Part shown: piece by piece, positions 53,777-61,908 of the stretch
Layout of the letters: the number at the start of each line of letters is the position of its first letter
How positions within the stretch are numbered: the stretch's first letter is position 1
Translations under genes and position numbers: made by a program
Notes under the pieces: generated by a model
The model's database searches: none
What the model saw: only the letters and a program-made list of their open reading frames with translations
What the model was told of the DNA's origin: nothing
Origin: Paraburkholderia antibiotica
GTDB lineage: Bacteria > Pseudomonadota > Gammaproteobacteria > Burkholderiales > Burkholderiaceae
DNA length: 64,000 nt
Assembly: GCF_012927125.1 (NCBI RefSeq)
Contig: NZ_JABBFZ010000013.1
Span: 124,001 to 188,000, forward strand
Direction of reading: 5' to 3'

Positions 53777-54170
53777 TCACTGCGGGCCGACGCAAGCCTC
53801 GCACTTGCCATGCAACCCGATGGTCAAGCTGCGCAGCGAGCAGGCGTTGTCCTTCATCCAGCGGCCGAGGTAGCGCCCCAGACTGTTGTCGGTGAACTCA
53901 TCAACACGCCCGCCGTTGTCGCAAATGGCGAATGCCTTGAGGCCGTGCCGACAACCGCCTGAATGGCTACACGACACGTATGCGTTCAGACTCTCCAGCC
54001 GATGAACCAGCCCCTGCTCGGCAAGGCGCTCCAAGGCCCGGTGCACCTGCACCGGCGCGCTGAAGCCCGCGTCGCGCAGCCGATCGATCCAGCAGTGCGT
54101 AGGCACTGAGCGGGCTGCCGGCCTGCTGGAGCGTGGCGAGAACCCGTTGTTGGTTGGCAGTGAGTTGCAT
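53777..54170 (-). pseudogene. zur: Zur-type Fur-family repressor, broken by a 4-bp duplication
   Basis: From ATG 54170 the frame gives MQLTANQQRVLATLQQAGSP and LSAYALLDR, then goes out of phase. In another frame the protein continues RLRDAGFSAPVQVHRALERL, SLNAYVSCSHSGGCRHGLKA, and ends SLTIGLHGKCEACVGPQ. The join contains CGATCGAT (54081-54088), a tandem 4-bp duplication; removing one copy restores a Zur of about 129 residues. The usual CDxCG metal motif reads CDNGG, losing one cysteine. The conserved winged helix and C-terminal CxxC are otherwise clear. It heads the zinc operon and faces the Zur box. It is probably inactive unless the shift is an error. Confidence 0.85.
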
Positions 54171-54207
54171 GGGAAAGCCTTACAAGCCACCAAAATCAAT
54201 ATTAGCA

Positions 54208-54224
54208 ATGTTATAACATAACAT
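54208..54224. promoter_or_regulatory. Zur box
   Basis: A perfect 7-3-7 palindrome, ATGTTAT-AAC-ATAACAT, lies 37 bp upstream of zur and 98 bp upstream of the divergent 71-aa gene, in the only AT-rich stretch nearby. Its core closely matches the known proteobacterial Zur site (GTTATA...TATAAC type). It would let Zur repress both directions. Confidence 0.82.
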
Positions 54225-54322
54225 CAAAATCTGCCAAAGATCGCGGTTACCGTGTGGAAACTTTTAGGGCAGGTCGTTTCCCGTCGTCATGAAAAACGCC
54301 TAATGCAACCAAGGAGAAGAAT

Positions 54323-54538
54323 GTGATTTCCCATACCTACGATCAGTGGCGTCACTGCATCACCGTAGAGTGCGGCCTGGCGTTGACGCCAGCGTTCATC
54401 GCCGAGCGCCTGACCATATGGCGCAATGCACAGGCGGAAGAAACCTCGCGCTTTCGCCGGCTCTATGGCGACCAGCACTGGAAGGCGGTGACTGCCTGGT
54501 TCGAGCAGGCGGGCCGCGAACAGGAGATCACGCAATAA
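54323..54538 (+). CDS. Small protein of unknown function, divergent from zur
   Basis: A 71-residue protein starting at GTG after a strong AAGGAGAAGAAT site, which fixes the start. It has no signal peptide or membrane segment. The sequence is Trp/Glu/Arg-rich and looks like a folded helical protein (TYDQWRHCITVECGLALTPA, FIAERLTIWRNAQAEETSRF, YGDQHWKAVTAWFEQAGREQ). Two early cysteines (HCITVEC) could bind a metal. It shares the Zur-box intergenic region, so it should be induced by zinc starvation together with the operon. I do not recognise a family. Confidence 0.75.
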   Translation: MISHTYDQWRHCITVECGLALTPAFIAERLTIWRNAQAEETSRFRRLYGDQHWKAVTAWFEQAGREQEITQ

Positions 54539-54540
54539 CG

Positions 54541-54926
54541 CCCTTTCCGGGGTAATCGTACGAATCGTGTGAAATCTGACGGTAGTCGCCTGCAGAGCCG
54601 CTTGCAGCAAGGCTCCGCGATGGAAGCGCTGAAATCGGAGTCCTGTGCCCAGACTGCCGACACAGTCGACTGGCAGGCTCCCTTTGACGACCGTTCATCG
54701 GACCGGTTTCATGTTTCTGAAGTGGACCCGCTCCCCAAAGCACTTGTCTGCCAATGACGGGACCGAGGATTTGCCTCGTGGGCGCCCAACCACGGAGCAA
54801 CAGTTTTTCGAGCGGACTGGCTACGAGCGTGTAAATCGAAACGGGCGGGCTTCAGTTCATCGTCACCGCTCATACGCGTCCCAAGCACCGAGCCGCGCCC
54901 TCCTCAAACCCACACCTCGCTCCTCG
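54541..54926. other. Right junction of the zinc island, no gene
   Basis: A 386-bp stretch between the 71-aa gene and the icmF stop. Short open frames occur on both strands, but none has a ribosome site or a recognisable protein. Its composition differs from icmF. I could not find a partner for the Tn3-type repeat of the left side, nor a direct repeat that would define an insertion target. Confidence 0.5.
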
Positions 54927-57900
54927 CTACATATTCCGCCGATACTGCCCGCCCACTTCAAACAGCGCGTGCGTGATCTGCCCGAGCGAACACACACGCA
55001 CCACGTCCATCAGCACCGCGAACACATTGCCGTCGTCGATCACCGTGCGCTTCAGGCGTTCGAGCGCGGCCGGCGCGTCGTCCTGGTGTCTCGTCTGGAA
55101 GTCGCGTAGCCGCGTCAGCTGACTCTGCTTTTCCGCGTCGGTGGAGCGCGCGAGCACGATCGGCCGCGGCGCCTCGTGCGGATGCGCGCTGAGAAACATA
55201 TTCACGCCGACGATCGGATACGAGCCGTCATGCTTGCGATGCTCGTACAGCATCGATTCGTCCTGAATCCGCCCGCGCTGATAGCCGGTTTCCATCGCCC
55301 CGAGCACGCCGCCGCGCTCGGTGAGCCGCTCGAACTCGGCGAGCACCGCCTCCTCGACCAGATCGGTCAGCTCGTCGATCACGAAGCTGCCCTGATTTGG
55401 ATTCTGGTTCCTCGCGAGCCCCCATTCGCGATTGATGATCAGCTGGATCGCCACCGCGCGGCGCACCGACTCCTCGGTCGGCGTCGTGATCGCTTCGTCG
55501 AACGCGTTGGTGTGCAGCGAGTTGCAGTTGTCGTAGATCGCGATCAGCGCCTGCAGCGTGGTGCGGATGTCGTTGAAGTCGATCTCCTGCGCGTGCAGGC
55601 TGCGGCCCGAGGTCTGCACGTGATACTTGAGCTTCTGGCTGCGCTCGTTCGCGCCGTAGCGCTCGCGCAGCGCAACCGCCCAGATGCGTCGCGCGACGCG
55701 GCCGAGCACCGTGTATTCCGGGTCCATGCCGTTCGAGAAGAAGAACGACAGATTCGGCGCGAACTCGTCGATCGACATGCCGCGCGCCAGATACGCCTCG
55801 ACGTAGGTGAAGCCGTTCGCGAGCGTGTACGCGAGCTGCGAGATCGGATTCGCGCCGGCCTCGGCGATGTGATAGCCGGAGATCGACACCGAGTAGAAAT
55901 TGCGCACGCCGTGTTCGACGAAATACGCCTGGATGTCGCCCATCACTTTCAGGCTGAATTCGGTCGAGAAGATGCAGGTGTTCTGCCCCTGGTCCTCCTT
56001 GAGGATGTCGGCCTGCACGGTGCCGCGCACGTTTTCGAGCGCGTTGCGGCGCGTTTGCGCGAGTTCGTCGGCGGTCAGCGGACGGTCTTGCCGTTGCTCC
56101 TCCAACGCGATCCGCTGATCGATCGCGACGTTGAAGAACATCGCGAGAATCGTCGGCGCGGGGCCGTTGATCGTCATCGAGACCGAGGTTTCCGGTGAGC
56201 ACAGATCGAAGCCGTCGTAGAGCGTCTTCATGTCGTCGAGCGTGGCGACCGACACGCCCGAGTTGCCGATCTTGCCGTAGATGTCCGGACGCTCGTGCGG
56301 CTCCTCGCCATACAGCGTCACCGAATCGAACGCGGTGGACAGTCGCTTGGCCGGCATCCCTTCCGACAGCAGCTTGAAGCGGCGATTGGTCCGTTGCGGG
56401 TCGCCCTCGCCCGCGAACATTCGCGTCGGGTCCTCGTTCTCGCGGCGAAACGGGAACACGCCGGCGGTGAATGGGAAATAACCGGGCAGATTCTCGAGCA
56501 TCAGCCAGCGCAAAATCTCGCCGTGATCGACGAATTTGGGCAGCGAGACTTTGCGCACCGCGGAGCCCGACAAAGTGGTCACCGTCAGCGCAGTGCGGAT
56601 TTCGCACTCGCGGATGCGCACCACGTGTTCGTCGCCGGAATAGGCGGCGACCGTGTGCGGCCAGGTGTCGAGCAGCACGCGTTCGCGTTCGCCGAGCGCG
56701 GCCGTGCGTTCGGCGATGAGCGCGTTTAGCGGGGCGAGGAGCGGGTCGGTTTCGGTGCTCGCGGACGACGAGGCGGCGTTGCGGGTGGCGCCGGCGGCTC
56801 GCGTGGTGCTTTCGGCTGTGCTTTCGGCTGTGCTTTCGGCTGTGCTTTCGGCTGTGTTTGCGGCTGTGTTTGCGGCTATTTTTGCGGCCGGATTCGTGCC
56901 CGTATTCACGGCCTCATTCGCAACAGCGACCGCCCGCACCTTCGCATCGGCAAACGCGCCCGCCTCGCTCAACATCCGGCGCGCCTCGCTCAATTGCCAG
57001 CGCTCACGCGCGATCCGCGCCTGCGCCTCCGCCCGCTCGCGGTAGCCGCGCACCGTCTGCGCGATGTCGGCCAGATAGCGCACGCGCGCCGGCGGCACGA
57101 TCGCGTGCAGGTTGCTGGAGAAGCGCAGGCCGTCGCGCGCATCGAGCCGGCCACCGCCCGCGCGCAGACCGTGGCCGCGCAGCACGTCGGCGATATGGCG
57201 GTACAGCGCGGTCACGCCGTCGTCGTTGAAGCGCGACGCGATCGTGCCGAACACCGGCATCGCGTCGGGCGAAGTCGCGAACTCCGCGCGATTGCGCTGC
57301 ACCTGCTTCGCGACGTCGCGCCGCGCGTCCTGCGCGCCCTTGCGATCAAACTTGTTGATCGCGACGAAGCTCGCGAAGTCGAGCATGTCGATCTTTTCGA
57401 GCTGGCTCGCGGCGCCGAACTCGGGCGTCATCACGTACAGCGATTCGTCGACGAACGGCACGATCGCCGCGTCGCCCTGGCCGATCCCCGACGTCTCGAC
57501 GACGATCAGATCGAACCCCGCCACCTTGCACAGCCGCAGCGCGTCGGGCAGCGAGTCGGAGAGTTCGCTCGACGCGTCGCGCGTCGCCATCGAGCGCATG
57601 TAGACGCGGGCGCCGCCACGCGCGCCGCCGCTCCATGCGCCGATCGCGTTCATGCGGATGCGGTCGCCGAGCAGCGCGCCGCCGGATTTGCGGCGTGACG
57701 GGTCGATCGCGAGCACGGCGATCGTCAGCGCGTCGCCGTAGTCGAGGCGAAAGCGGCGGATCAGCTCGTCGGTCAGCGACGACTTGCCCGCACCACCGGT
57801 GCCGGTGATGCCGAGCACGGGAATCCGGATGGATTGAGCAAGGGTTGCGAGTTGGTCGCGCGCGCTGGGGCCGGCGGTCTTCGTTTCGAACGCGCTGATC

Positions 57901-58616
57901 AGTCGGGCGAGCCGGCGGAAGGTGGGGATGGCAGGATCGGAAGTGTTGGCGGCGCCGGGTGTCGATGTCGCCTCTGTCCTGTTTGCGCTGTCTGGACTGC
58001 TGCCGCTTGCGGTGCCGTGTGCGCCATGCGTGCCGTCCACGCGCCGCGCTTCGCCATCGCCTTCACTATCACCGAAATGCGGCAATGGCCGCGCCGCGAG
58101 TTCGGTGAGCCATTCGTGCACCTGCGCCGGCTCCGCCACCTGCTCCACCTGCGCGCTCGCGGTACAGCGCGCGATCATGTCGTCGATCATTCCTTGCAGG
58201 CCGAGGCGCTGGCCGTCGTGCGGCGAGTAGATTTTCTCGACGCCGTCGCGTTCGAGCGCGGCAATCTCCTCGGGGACGATCACCCCGCCGCCGCCGCCGA
58301 ACACCTTGATGCGCTCGCCGCCACGCGCACGCAGTAACTCGACGAGATAGCGGAAGTATTCGTTGTGGCCGCCCTGGTAGCTCGACACGGCGACGCCGTC
58401 GGCGTCCTCGTCGAGCGCGGCGGTCGCGACTTCGGCGACCGAGCGGTTGTGGCCGAGGTGGATTACCTCGACGCCGCTCGCCTGCAGGATGCGCCGCATG
58501 ATGTTGATCGACGCGTCGTGGCCGTCGAACAAGGCGGCGGCGGTGACGAAACGCAGACGCCGGCCCGCGGGCAGCTTGTGGCTGCCGGCACGCTGCGGCG
58601 TGGACAGATCGGTCAT
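54927..58616 (-). CDS. icmF: Fused isobutyryl-CoA mutase IcmF
   Basis: A 1229-residue B12-dependent mutase that interconverts isobutyryl- and n-butyryl-CoA. The order of parts is typical of IcmF: an N-terminal B12 domain (ALFDGHDASINIMRRILQAS, base-off His about 33), a G-protein chaperone domain with the P-loop GTGGAGKS at 272-279 and INKFDR, then a mutase barrel (PDIYGKIGNSGVSVATLDDM, TINGPAPTILAMFFN, GYHIAEAGANPISQLAYTLA). Two low-complexity linkers are present, at about 183-228 and 570-625; the second contains a 12-bp coding repeat. The start has GGGGGAGAC directly before the ATG. It works in valine or butyrate metabolism and needs cobalamin, like metH. Confidence 0.96.
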   Translation of the reverse strand: MTDLSTPQRAGSHKLPAGRRLRFVTAAALFDGHDASINIMRRILQASGVEVIHLGHNRSVAEVATAALDEDADGVAVSSYQGGHNEYFRYLVELLRARGGERIKVFGGGGGVIVPEEIAALERDGVEKIYSPHDGQRLGLQGMIDDMIARCTASAQVEQVAEPAQVHEWLTELAARPLPHFGDSEGDGEARRVDGTHGAHGTASGSSPDSANRTEATSTPGAANTSDPAIPTFRRLARLISAFETKTAGPSARDQLATLAQSIRIPVLGITGTGGAGKSSLTDELIRRFRLDYGDALTIAVLAIDPSRRKSGGALLGDRIRMNAIGAWSGGARGGARVYMRSMATRDASSELSDSLPDALRLCKVAGFDLIVVETSGIGQGDAAIVPFVDESLYVMTPEFGAASQLEKIDMLDFASFVAINKFDRKGAQDARRDVAKQVQRNRAEFATSPDAMPVFGTIASRFNDDGVTALYRHIADVLRGHGLRAGGGRLDARDGLRFSSNLHAIVPPARVRYLADIAQTVRGYRERAEAQARIARERWQLSEARRMLSEAGAFADAKVRAVAVANEAVNTGTNPAAKIAANTAANTAESTAESTAESTAESTTRAAGATRNAASSSASTETDPLLAPLNALIAERTAALGERERVLLDTWPHTVAAYSGDEHVVRIRECEIRTALTVTTLSGSAVRKVSLPKFVDHGEILRWLMLENLPGYFPFTAGVFPFRRENEDPTRMFAGEGDPQRTNRRFKLLSEGMPAKRLSTAFDSVTLYGEEPHERPDIYGKIGNSGVSVATLDDMKTLYDGFDLCSPETSVSMTINGPAPTILAMFFNVAIDQRIALEEQRQDRPLTADELAQTRRNALENVRGTVQADILKEDQGQNTCIFSTEFSLKVMGDIQAYFVEHGVRNFYSVSISGYHIAEAGANPISQLAYTLANGFTYVEAYLARGMSIDEFAPNLSFFFSNGMDPEYTVLGRVARRIWAVALRERYGANERSQKLKYHVQTSGRSLHAQEIDFNDIRTTLQALIAIYDNCNSLHTNAFDEAITTPTEESVRRAVAIQLIINREWGLARNQNPNQGSFVIDELTDLVEEAVLAEFERLTERGGVLGAMETGYQRGRIQDESMLYEHRKHDGSYPIVGVNMFLSAHPHEAPRPIVLARSTDAEKQSQLTRLRDFQTRHQDDAPAALERLKRTVIDDGNVFAVLMDVVRVCSLGQITHALFEVGGQYRRNM
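56806..56889 (-). repeat. 12-bp tandem repeat within icmF
   Basis: Four exact copies of GTGCTTTCGGCT (56806-56853) are followed by two of GTGTTTGCGGCT and one degenerate unit. On the coding strand they give TAES-type tetrapeptides (then NTA-type), residues about 576-604, inside a disordered linker between the G-protein and mutase domains. The unit length is a multiple of three, so copy changes keep the frame. Confidence 0.9.
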
Positions 58617-58634
58617 GTCTCCCCCAGATCATTA

Positions 58635-58657
58635 ACTGACGGGTGTTGCCAGTCAGT
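58635..58657. promoter_or_regulatory. Inverted repeat just upstream of icmF
   Basis: ACTGAC (58635-58640) and GTCAGT (58652-58657) form an inverted repeat 18-41 bp before the icmF ATG, between it and the 38-bp array. It may be an operator or a 5' leader stem. Confidence 0.35.
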
Positions 58658-58674
58658 ATAGCGAAACGGGGTAA

Positions 58675-58995
58675 GGCGGCTGGGGGGGCGCGGGGCCGCG
58701 GTTGGGAGGCTTGAGGCGGCAGCGGGGCGCGACGCGGGCGGTTGAGGGGTGAGGCGGCAGCGGGGCGCGACGCGGGTGGCTGGGGCTTGGGGCGGCAGCG
58801 AGGCGCGACGCGGGCGGTTGGGGCTTGAGGCGGCAGCTGGGCGCGAGGCAGGCGGCTGGGGAGTGAGGCGGCAGCGAGGCGCGACGCGGGCGGTTGGGGC
58901 TTGAGGCGGCAGCTGGGCGCGAGGCAGGCGGCTGGGGAGTGAGGCGGCAGCGAGGCGCGACGCGGGCAGTTGGGAGCTTGGGCGGCGCTCGGCCG
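58675..58995. repeat. 38-bp tandem repeat array (minisatellite)
   Basis: The motif GGCGGCAG or close variants begins at 58715, 58753, 58791, 58829, 58867, 58905, 58943 and 58981: exactly 38 bp apart. A worn unit starts at 58675. Units alternate between two types, one with GAGGCGCGACGCGGG and one with TGGGCGCGAGGCAGG, so the higher-order period is 76 bp. There are no unique spacers, so this is not CRISPR. A 149-residue minus-strand open frame runs through it, but it is only the repeat translated and overlaps the icmF start. The array lies directly upstream of icmF. Confidence 0.93.
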
Positions 58996-59072
58996 CTGGG
59001 CTAATGGCTCCAGGCTGCCGGCTAATCACTAATATGGCGCGAAGCTCAGAGCTCAGCGCCAAGAGCCAACCC

Positions 59073-60005
59073 CTACCGCACCGCCAACGCCTTGATCTGC
59101 TCCAGCGACGGCCACAGCGATTCGTTCGCGAAGCGCGCCGCCAGAAAATCGACGAACGAGCGCACCTTCGCCGACAGATGCCGCCTGCTCGTGTACACGA
59201 TGTGGATCGGCAACTCGCGCGGCGGCACTTCGTCGACGAGCAGCGGCACGAGACGTCCCTCGGCGAGATCGCCGCCGATCACCTCGGTGCCCAGCATCGC
59301 GATGCCCGCTCCGTGCAGCACCACCACGCGCTGCGCCTCCAGCTGATTGACGATCAGATTGCCCGACAGACGCACCCGCGCACTCGCCTCGCCGGTCGCG
59401 ACTTCCAGCGCGGACACGCCCGCGTACTGCAGATAGTTGTGACGCGCGAGATCAGCGACGCTCTTCGGCGTGCCGTGCCTGCGCAGATACGCGGGCGACG
59501 CGCACAGCACGAGGTGCGCGGTCGCGATCTGCCGCGCGATCAGCGACGACGACTTCAGCCCGTTCGGCGACGCGCGGATCGCGACGTCGAAACCCTCGTC
59601 GATCAACTCGACCACCCGGTCCGACAGCGTCATGTCGACGGTGACCTGCGGATACTGCGCGGCGTAGTCCGCCACCGCGGCCATCACGTGGTTCAGCCCG
59701 AACGCCGACAGCGACGACACCCGCAGCCGCCCTTGCGGCACGATGCTCGCCGCGCCGACCGCCTGGCCGGCTTCGTCGAGCTCGGTGAGCGCCTGGCTCA
59801 GACGCTCGTAGTATTCGCGGCCCGCCTCGGTCGGCGCGACGCGGCGCGTGGTGCGGTTCAGGAGCCGCGCGCCGAGCTGCTGCTCCAGATGCATCACGTG
59901 CTTGCTCGCCATCGCGGCCGACATTTCCATCTTCTCCGCCGCGCCGACGAAGCTGCCGGCCTCGACCACGTGACGAAACACTTTCATGCTGACGAGGGTA
60001 TCCAT
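59073..60005 (-). CDS. LysR family transcriptional regulator
   Basis: A 310-residue regulator. The N-terminal helix-turn-helix is clear (VFRHVVEAGSFVGAAEKMEM, SAAMASKHVMHLEQQLGARL, LNRTTRRVAPTEAG), and the rest is the type 2 periplasmic-binding-like sensor domain (RLRVSSLSAFGLNHVMAAVA, FDVAIRASPNGLKSSSLIAR). It resembles the CrgA/AaeR-like group. It is 186 bp downstream of the porin gene on the same strand, with a hairpin between them, so it is probably separate. No clear target is adjacent. Confidence 0.93.
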   Translation of the reverse strand: MDTLVSMKVFRHVVEAGSFVGAAEKMEMSAAMASKHVMHLEQQLGARLLNRTTRRVAPTEAGREYYERLSQALTELDEAGQAVGAASIVPQGRLRVSSLSAFGLNHVMAAVADYAAQYPQVTVDMTLSDRVVELIDEGFDVAIRASPNGLKSSSLIARQIATAHLVLCASPAYLRRHGTPKSVADLARHNYLQYAGVSALEVATGEASARVRLSGNLIVNQLEAQRVVVLHGAGIAMLGTEVIGGDLAEGRLVPLLVDEVPPRELPIHIVYTSRRHLSAKVRSFVDFLAARFANESLWPSLEQIKALAVR

Positions 60006-60106
60006 CTCGGTCGCTCGCTTCAGGAATCAATCGTCGCCATTTTGCCGGGTTTATCAAAAAACGGGCAGCAAAGCGTGGAGATCCGAGCGACTCAATGTCT
60101 GGAAGC

Positions 60107-60144
60107 GACAAAGCCCGCGTTCCGGAAGGAAGGCGGGCTTTGTC
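60107..60144 (-). terminator. Hairpin after the porin gene
   Basis: GACAAAGCCCGC (60107-60118) pairs exactly with GCGGGCTTTGTC (60133-60144) around a 14-nt loop, 48 bp after the porin stop. There is no long T-run, but its strength and place suggest it ends the porin transcript. Confidence 0.65.
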
Positions 60145-60191
60145 ATGAAAGCGCAGTAGCCGATGTGGCCGGCGAGGCCGGTAAAGCGCGC

Positions 60192-61277
60192 TTAGAACTT
60201 CGCGCGCAACCCCGCGCCGTAGGTGTTGCCGCTCGACTGACCGGTGATGTGGTCGTACAGGTACGCGGCGTAGACGTCGGTGCGCTTGGACAGCGGATAG
60301 TCGTAGCCGACCGCGGCCGTCTGGCGCGTCTGGTTCGAGCCGCCGCCGTTGCGCGAATACGCGTACGACGCCATCACCGAACCCGGCCCGAACGGCACCG
60401 TGACACCGCCCTGTCCGGTATTCACGTGCCAGCTGGTGACCTGCTGGTTGTTGTACGTGTACATGTACTGACCGTACAGCTTCACGAACTTCAGGTCGTA
60501 CGACACACCCGCCTGCGCGACGCTCTGGCTGCGCAGACCCGGCACGCCCGAGGTCTCGAAGCTGCCGAGGTCGCCCGGCACGTTGTTGAAGTTCACGTAC
60601 TGGTACACCGCGGTCGCCGCGAACGGGCCGTGGAAGTACAGCACCTGGCCGCTCCACTTCTTCGCGCCGTTCTGCGTGGTGTTGCCGAGCGCGTACATCG
60701 CGGTCGCCGACAGGCCGTTGAAGTTGGGCGACGCATACGACACCGCGTTGTTCCAGCCCGAATCGCCAGTCACACCCTGATCGGTCGAGTAGGTCGGAAA
60801 CGTGCCGAGGCCGAGGTACGTGTGATAGACCATCGGCGAGAACACGTACGAATCGATGAACGGATTGAACAGGATCGTCGAAACGAACAGCGGCGTCGTC
60901 AGACGACCGGCCGTCACCGTACCCCAAGGCGCTTCGATGCCGACGTAGGCGTTGCGCGAGAACGTCGTGTCGCCGTCGAAGCGGCCGTACGAGCCGGTCT
61001 GCGCGCGGAAGAAGCCTTCGATCGTGAAGATTGCCTTGTAGCCGTTGCCCAGATCTTCGGCCCCCTTGAAGCCCCAGTACGACGTCGACATACCGCCGCC
61101 CGACACAACCGCCGCCGCCTTGCCGCCCGGGAATTTCTGCGAGCCGACCCATTCGTCGACCTGGCCGTAGAGCTGCACGCTCGACTGCGCGAACGCGGAC
61201 GACGCGCCGGCCAGCACGGCAGCGCACGCGCCGGCCTTGAGAATGATCTTCAGCGCGCTGCTGAGGCTTGTTTTCAT
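60192..61277 (-). CDS. Outer-membrane porin (OmpC/Gram-negative porin family)
   Basis: A 361-residue trimeric 16-strand porin. The signal peptide (MKTSLSSALKIILKAGACAA, cut at AFA-QSS) is followed by VQLYGQVDEWVGSQ, the usual start of Burkholderiales porins. Strands end in aromatic residues, and the C-terminal strand ends GNTYGAGLRAKF with a terminal Phe, as required for BAM assembly. The eyelet loop region contains PMVYHTYLGLG. A GGAGATCCC site precedes the ATG at 61277. It allows passive entry of small hydrophilic solutes. It carries its own promoter and a downstream hairpin. Confidence 0.95.
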   Translation of the reverse strand: MKTSLSSALKIILKAGACAAVLAGASSAFAQSSVQLYGQVDEWVGSQKFPGGKAAAVVSGGGMSTSYWGFKGAEDLGNGYKAIFTIEGFFRAQTGSYGRFDGDTTFSRNAYVGIEAPWGTVTAGRLTTPLFVSTILFNPFIDSYVFSPMVYHTYLGLGTFPTYSTDQGVTGDSGWNNAVSYASPNFNGLSATAMYALGNTTQNGAKKWSGQVLYFHGPFAATAVYQYVNFNNVPGDLGSFETSGVPGLRSQSVAQAGVSYDLKFVKLYGQYMYTYNNQQVTSWHVNTGQGGVTVPFGPGSVMASYAYSRNGGGSNQTRQTAAVGYDYPLSKRTDVYAAYLYDHITGQSSGNTYGAGLRAKF

Positions 61278-61908
61278 GGGATCTCCAAACTTTGTCAAAA
61301 GGGTGTGGCTGTGCGAAAGGGGGCGCTCGCGCGAACCATTGTTGTTATCCGTTCGATCGTCGAGCCAATCGGGGCTGGACCATCTTTGCGGACCATTTTT
61401 ATAAACAAAAATATCGCTGCTTATTGCCGGTATATCGGGTTGAATAGTTTGGTCGGTTATCGGCCTGGTATGACGAATGGCGGACACCGGATCCACGCCG
61501 CCGCCGGCTGCGCGAACGCGCCGCTGCAAGCGGTAAACAGCGCGCCGACGCGGATCGGAACACTGCGGATGACGGCTGGATGACGCGAGGCGGCAGAATG
61601 CCAAGATTTGACGCTGACGGGTACTGCGATGCCGAGCGATTTCAAAAAAGTGTGGCGTCGATACGTCAGATTGGGAGAGTTGCGGCCAGGGTGAGCGGTG
61701 GGCCAGACCAATCCGGCTGGCGATGGACGATCAGGCTATCGAAGTCCGCACCGGAACCGGGGGACTAAAAAGCGCGGGGGATGGAGAAGTAGAAAGTGCG
61801 AGCGGTAATGGCACACCGTCAGCCACGTCGGTGCAACCGATCCGCTATGTCCGCCGTGCCGCGAACATCTTCCAGCGCGCGCCCGACCTCGCGGTACATC
61901 GCGCCCAG
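61278..61908. other. Intergenic region upstream of the porin
   Basis: A 631-bp gap. The porin promoter must lie in the AT-rich part at 61390-61450. ATGGTCC occurs twice 14 bp apart on the minus strand near 61377-61405, possible activator half-sites. Short open frames in the rest have no ribosome site. Confidence 0.4.

Noticed and set aside
54569..54757. 62-aa frame in the island's right junction
   Set aside because: No ribosome site or recognisable family; frames on both strands are open there.
58675..58995. CRISPR array
   Set aside because: The repeats are contiguous 38-bp units with no unique spacers, and no cas genes are present.
58613..59062. 149-aa minus-strand frame through the 38-bp array
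   Set aside because: Only the repeat translated (Pro/Ala/Arg-rich); it overlaps the icmF start and lacks a ribosome site.
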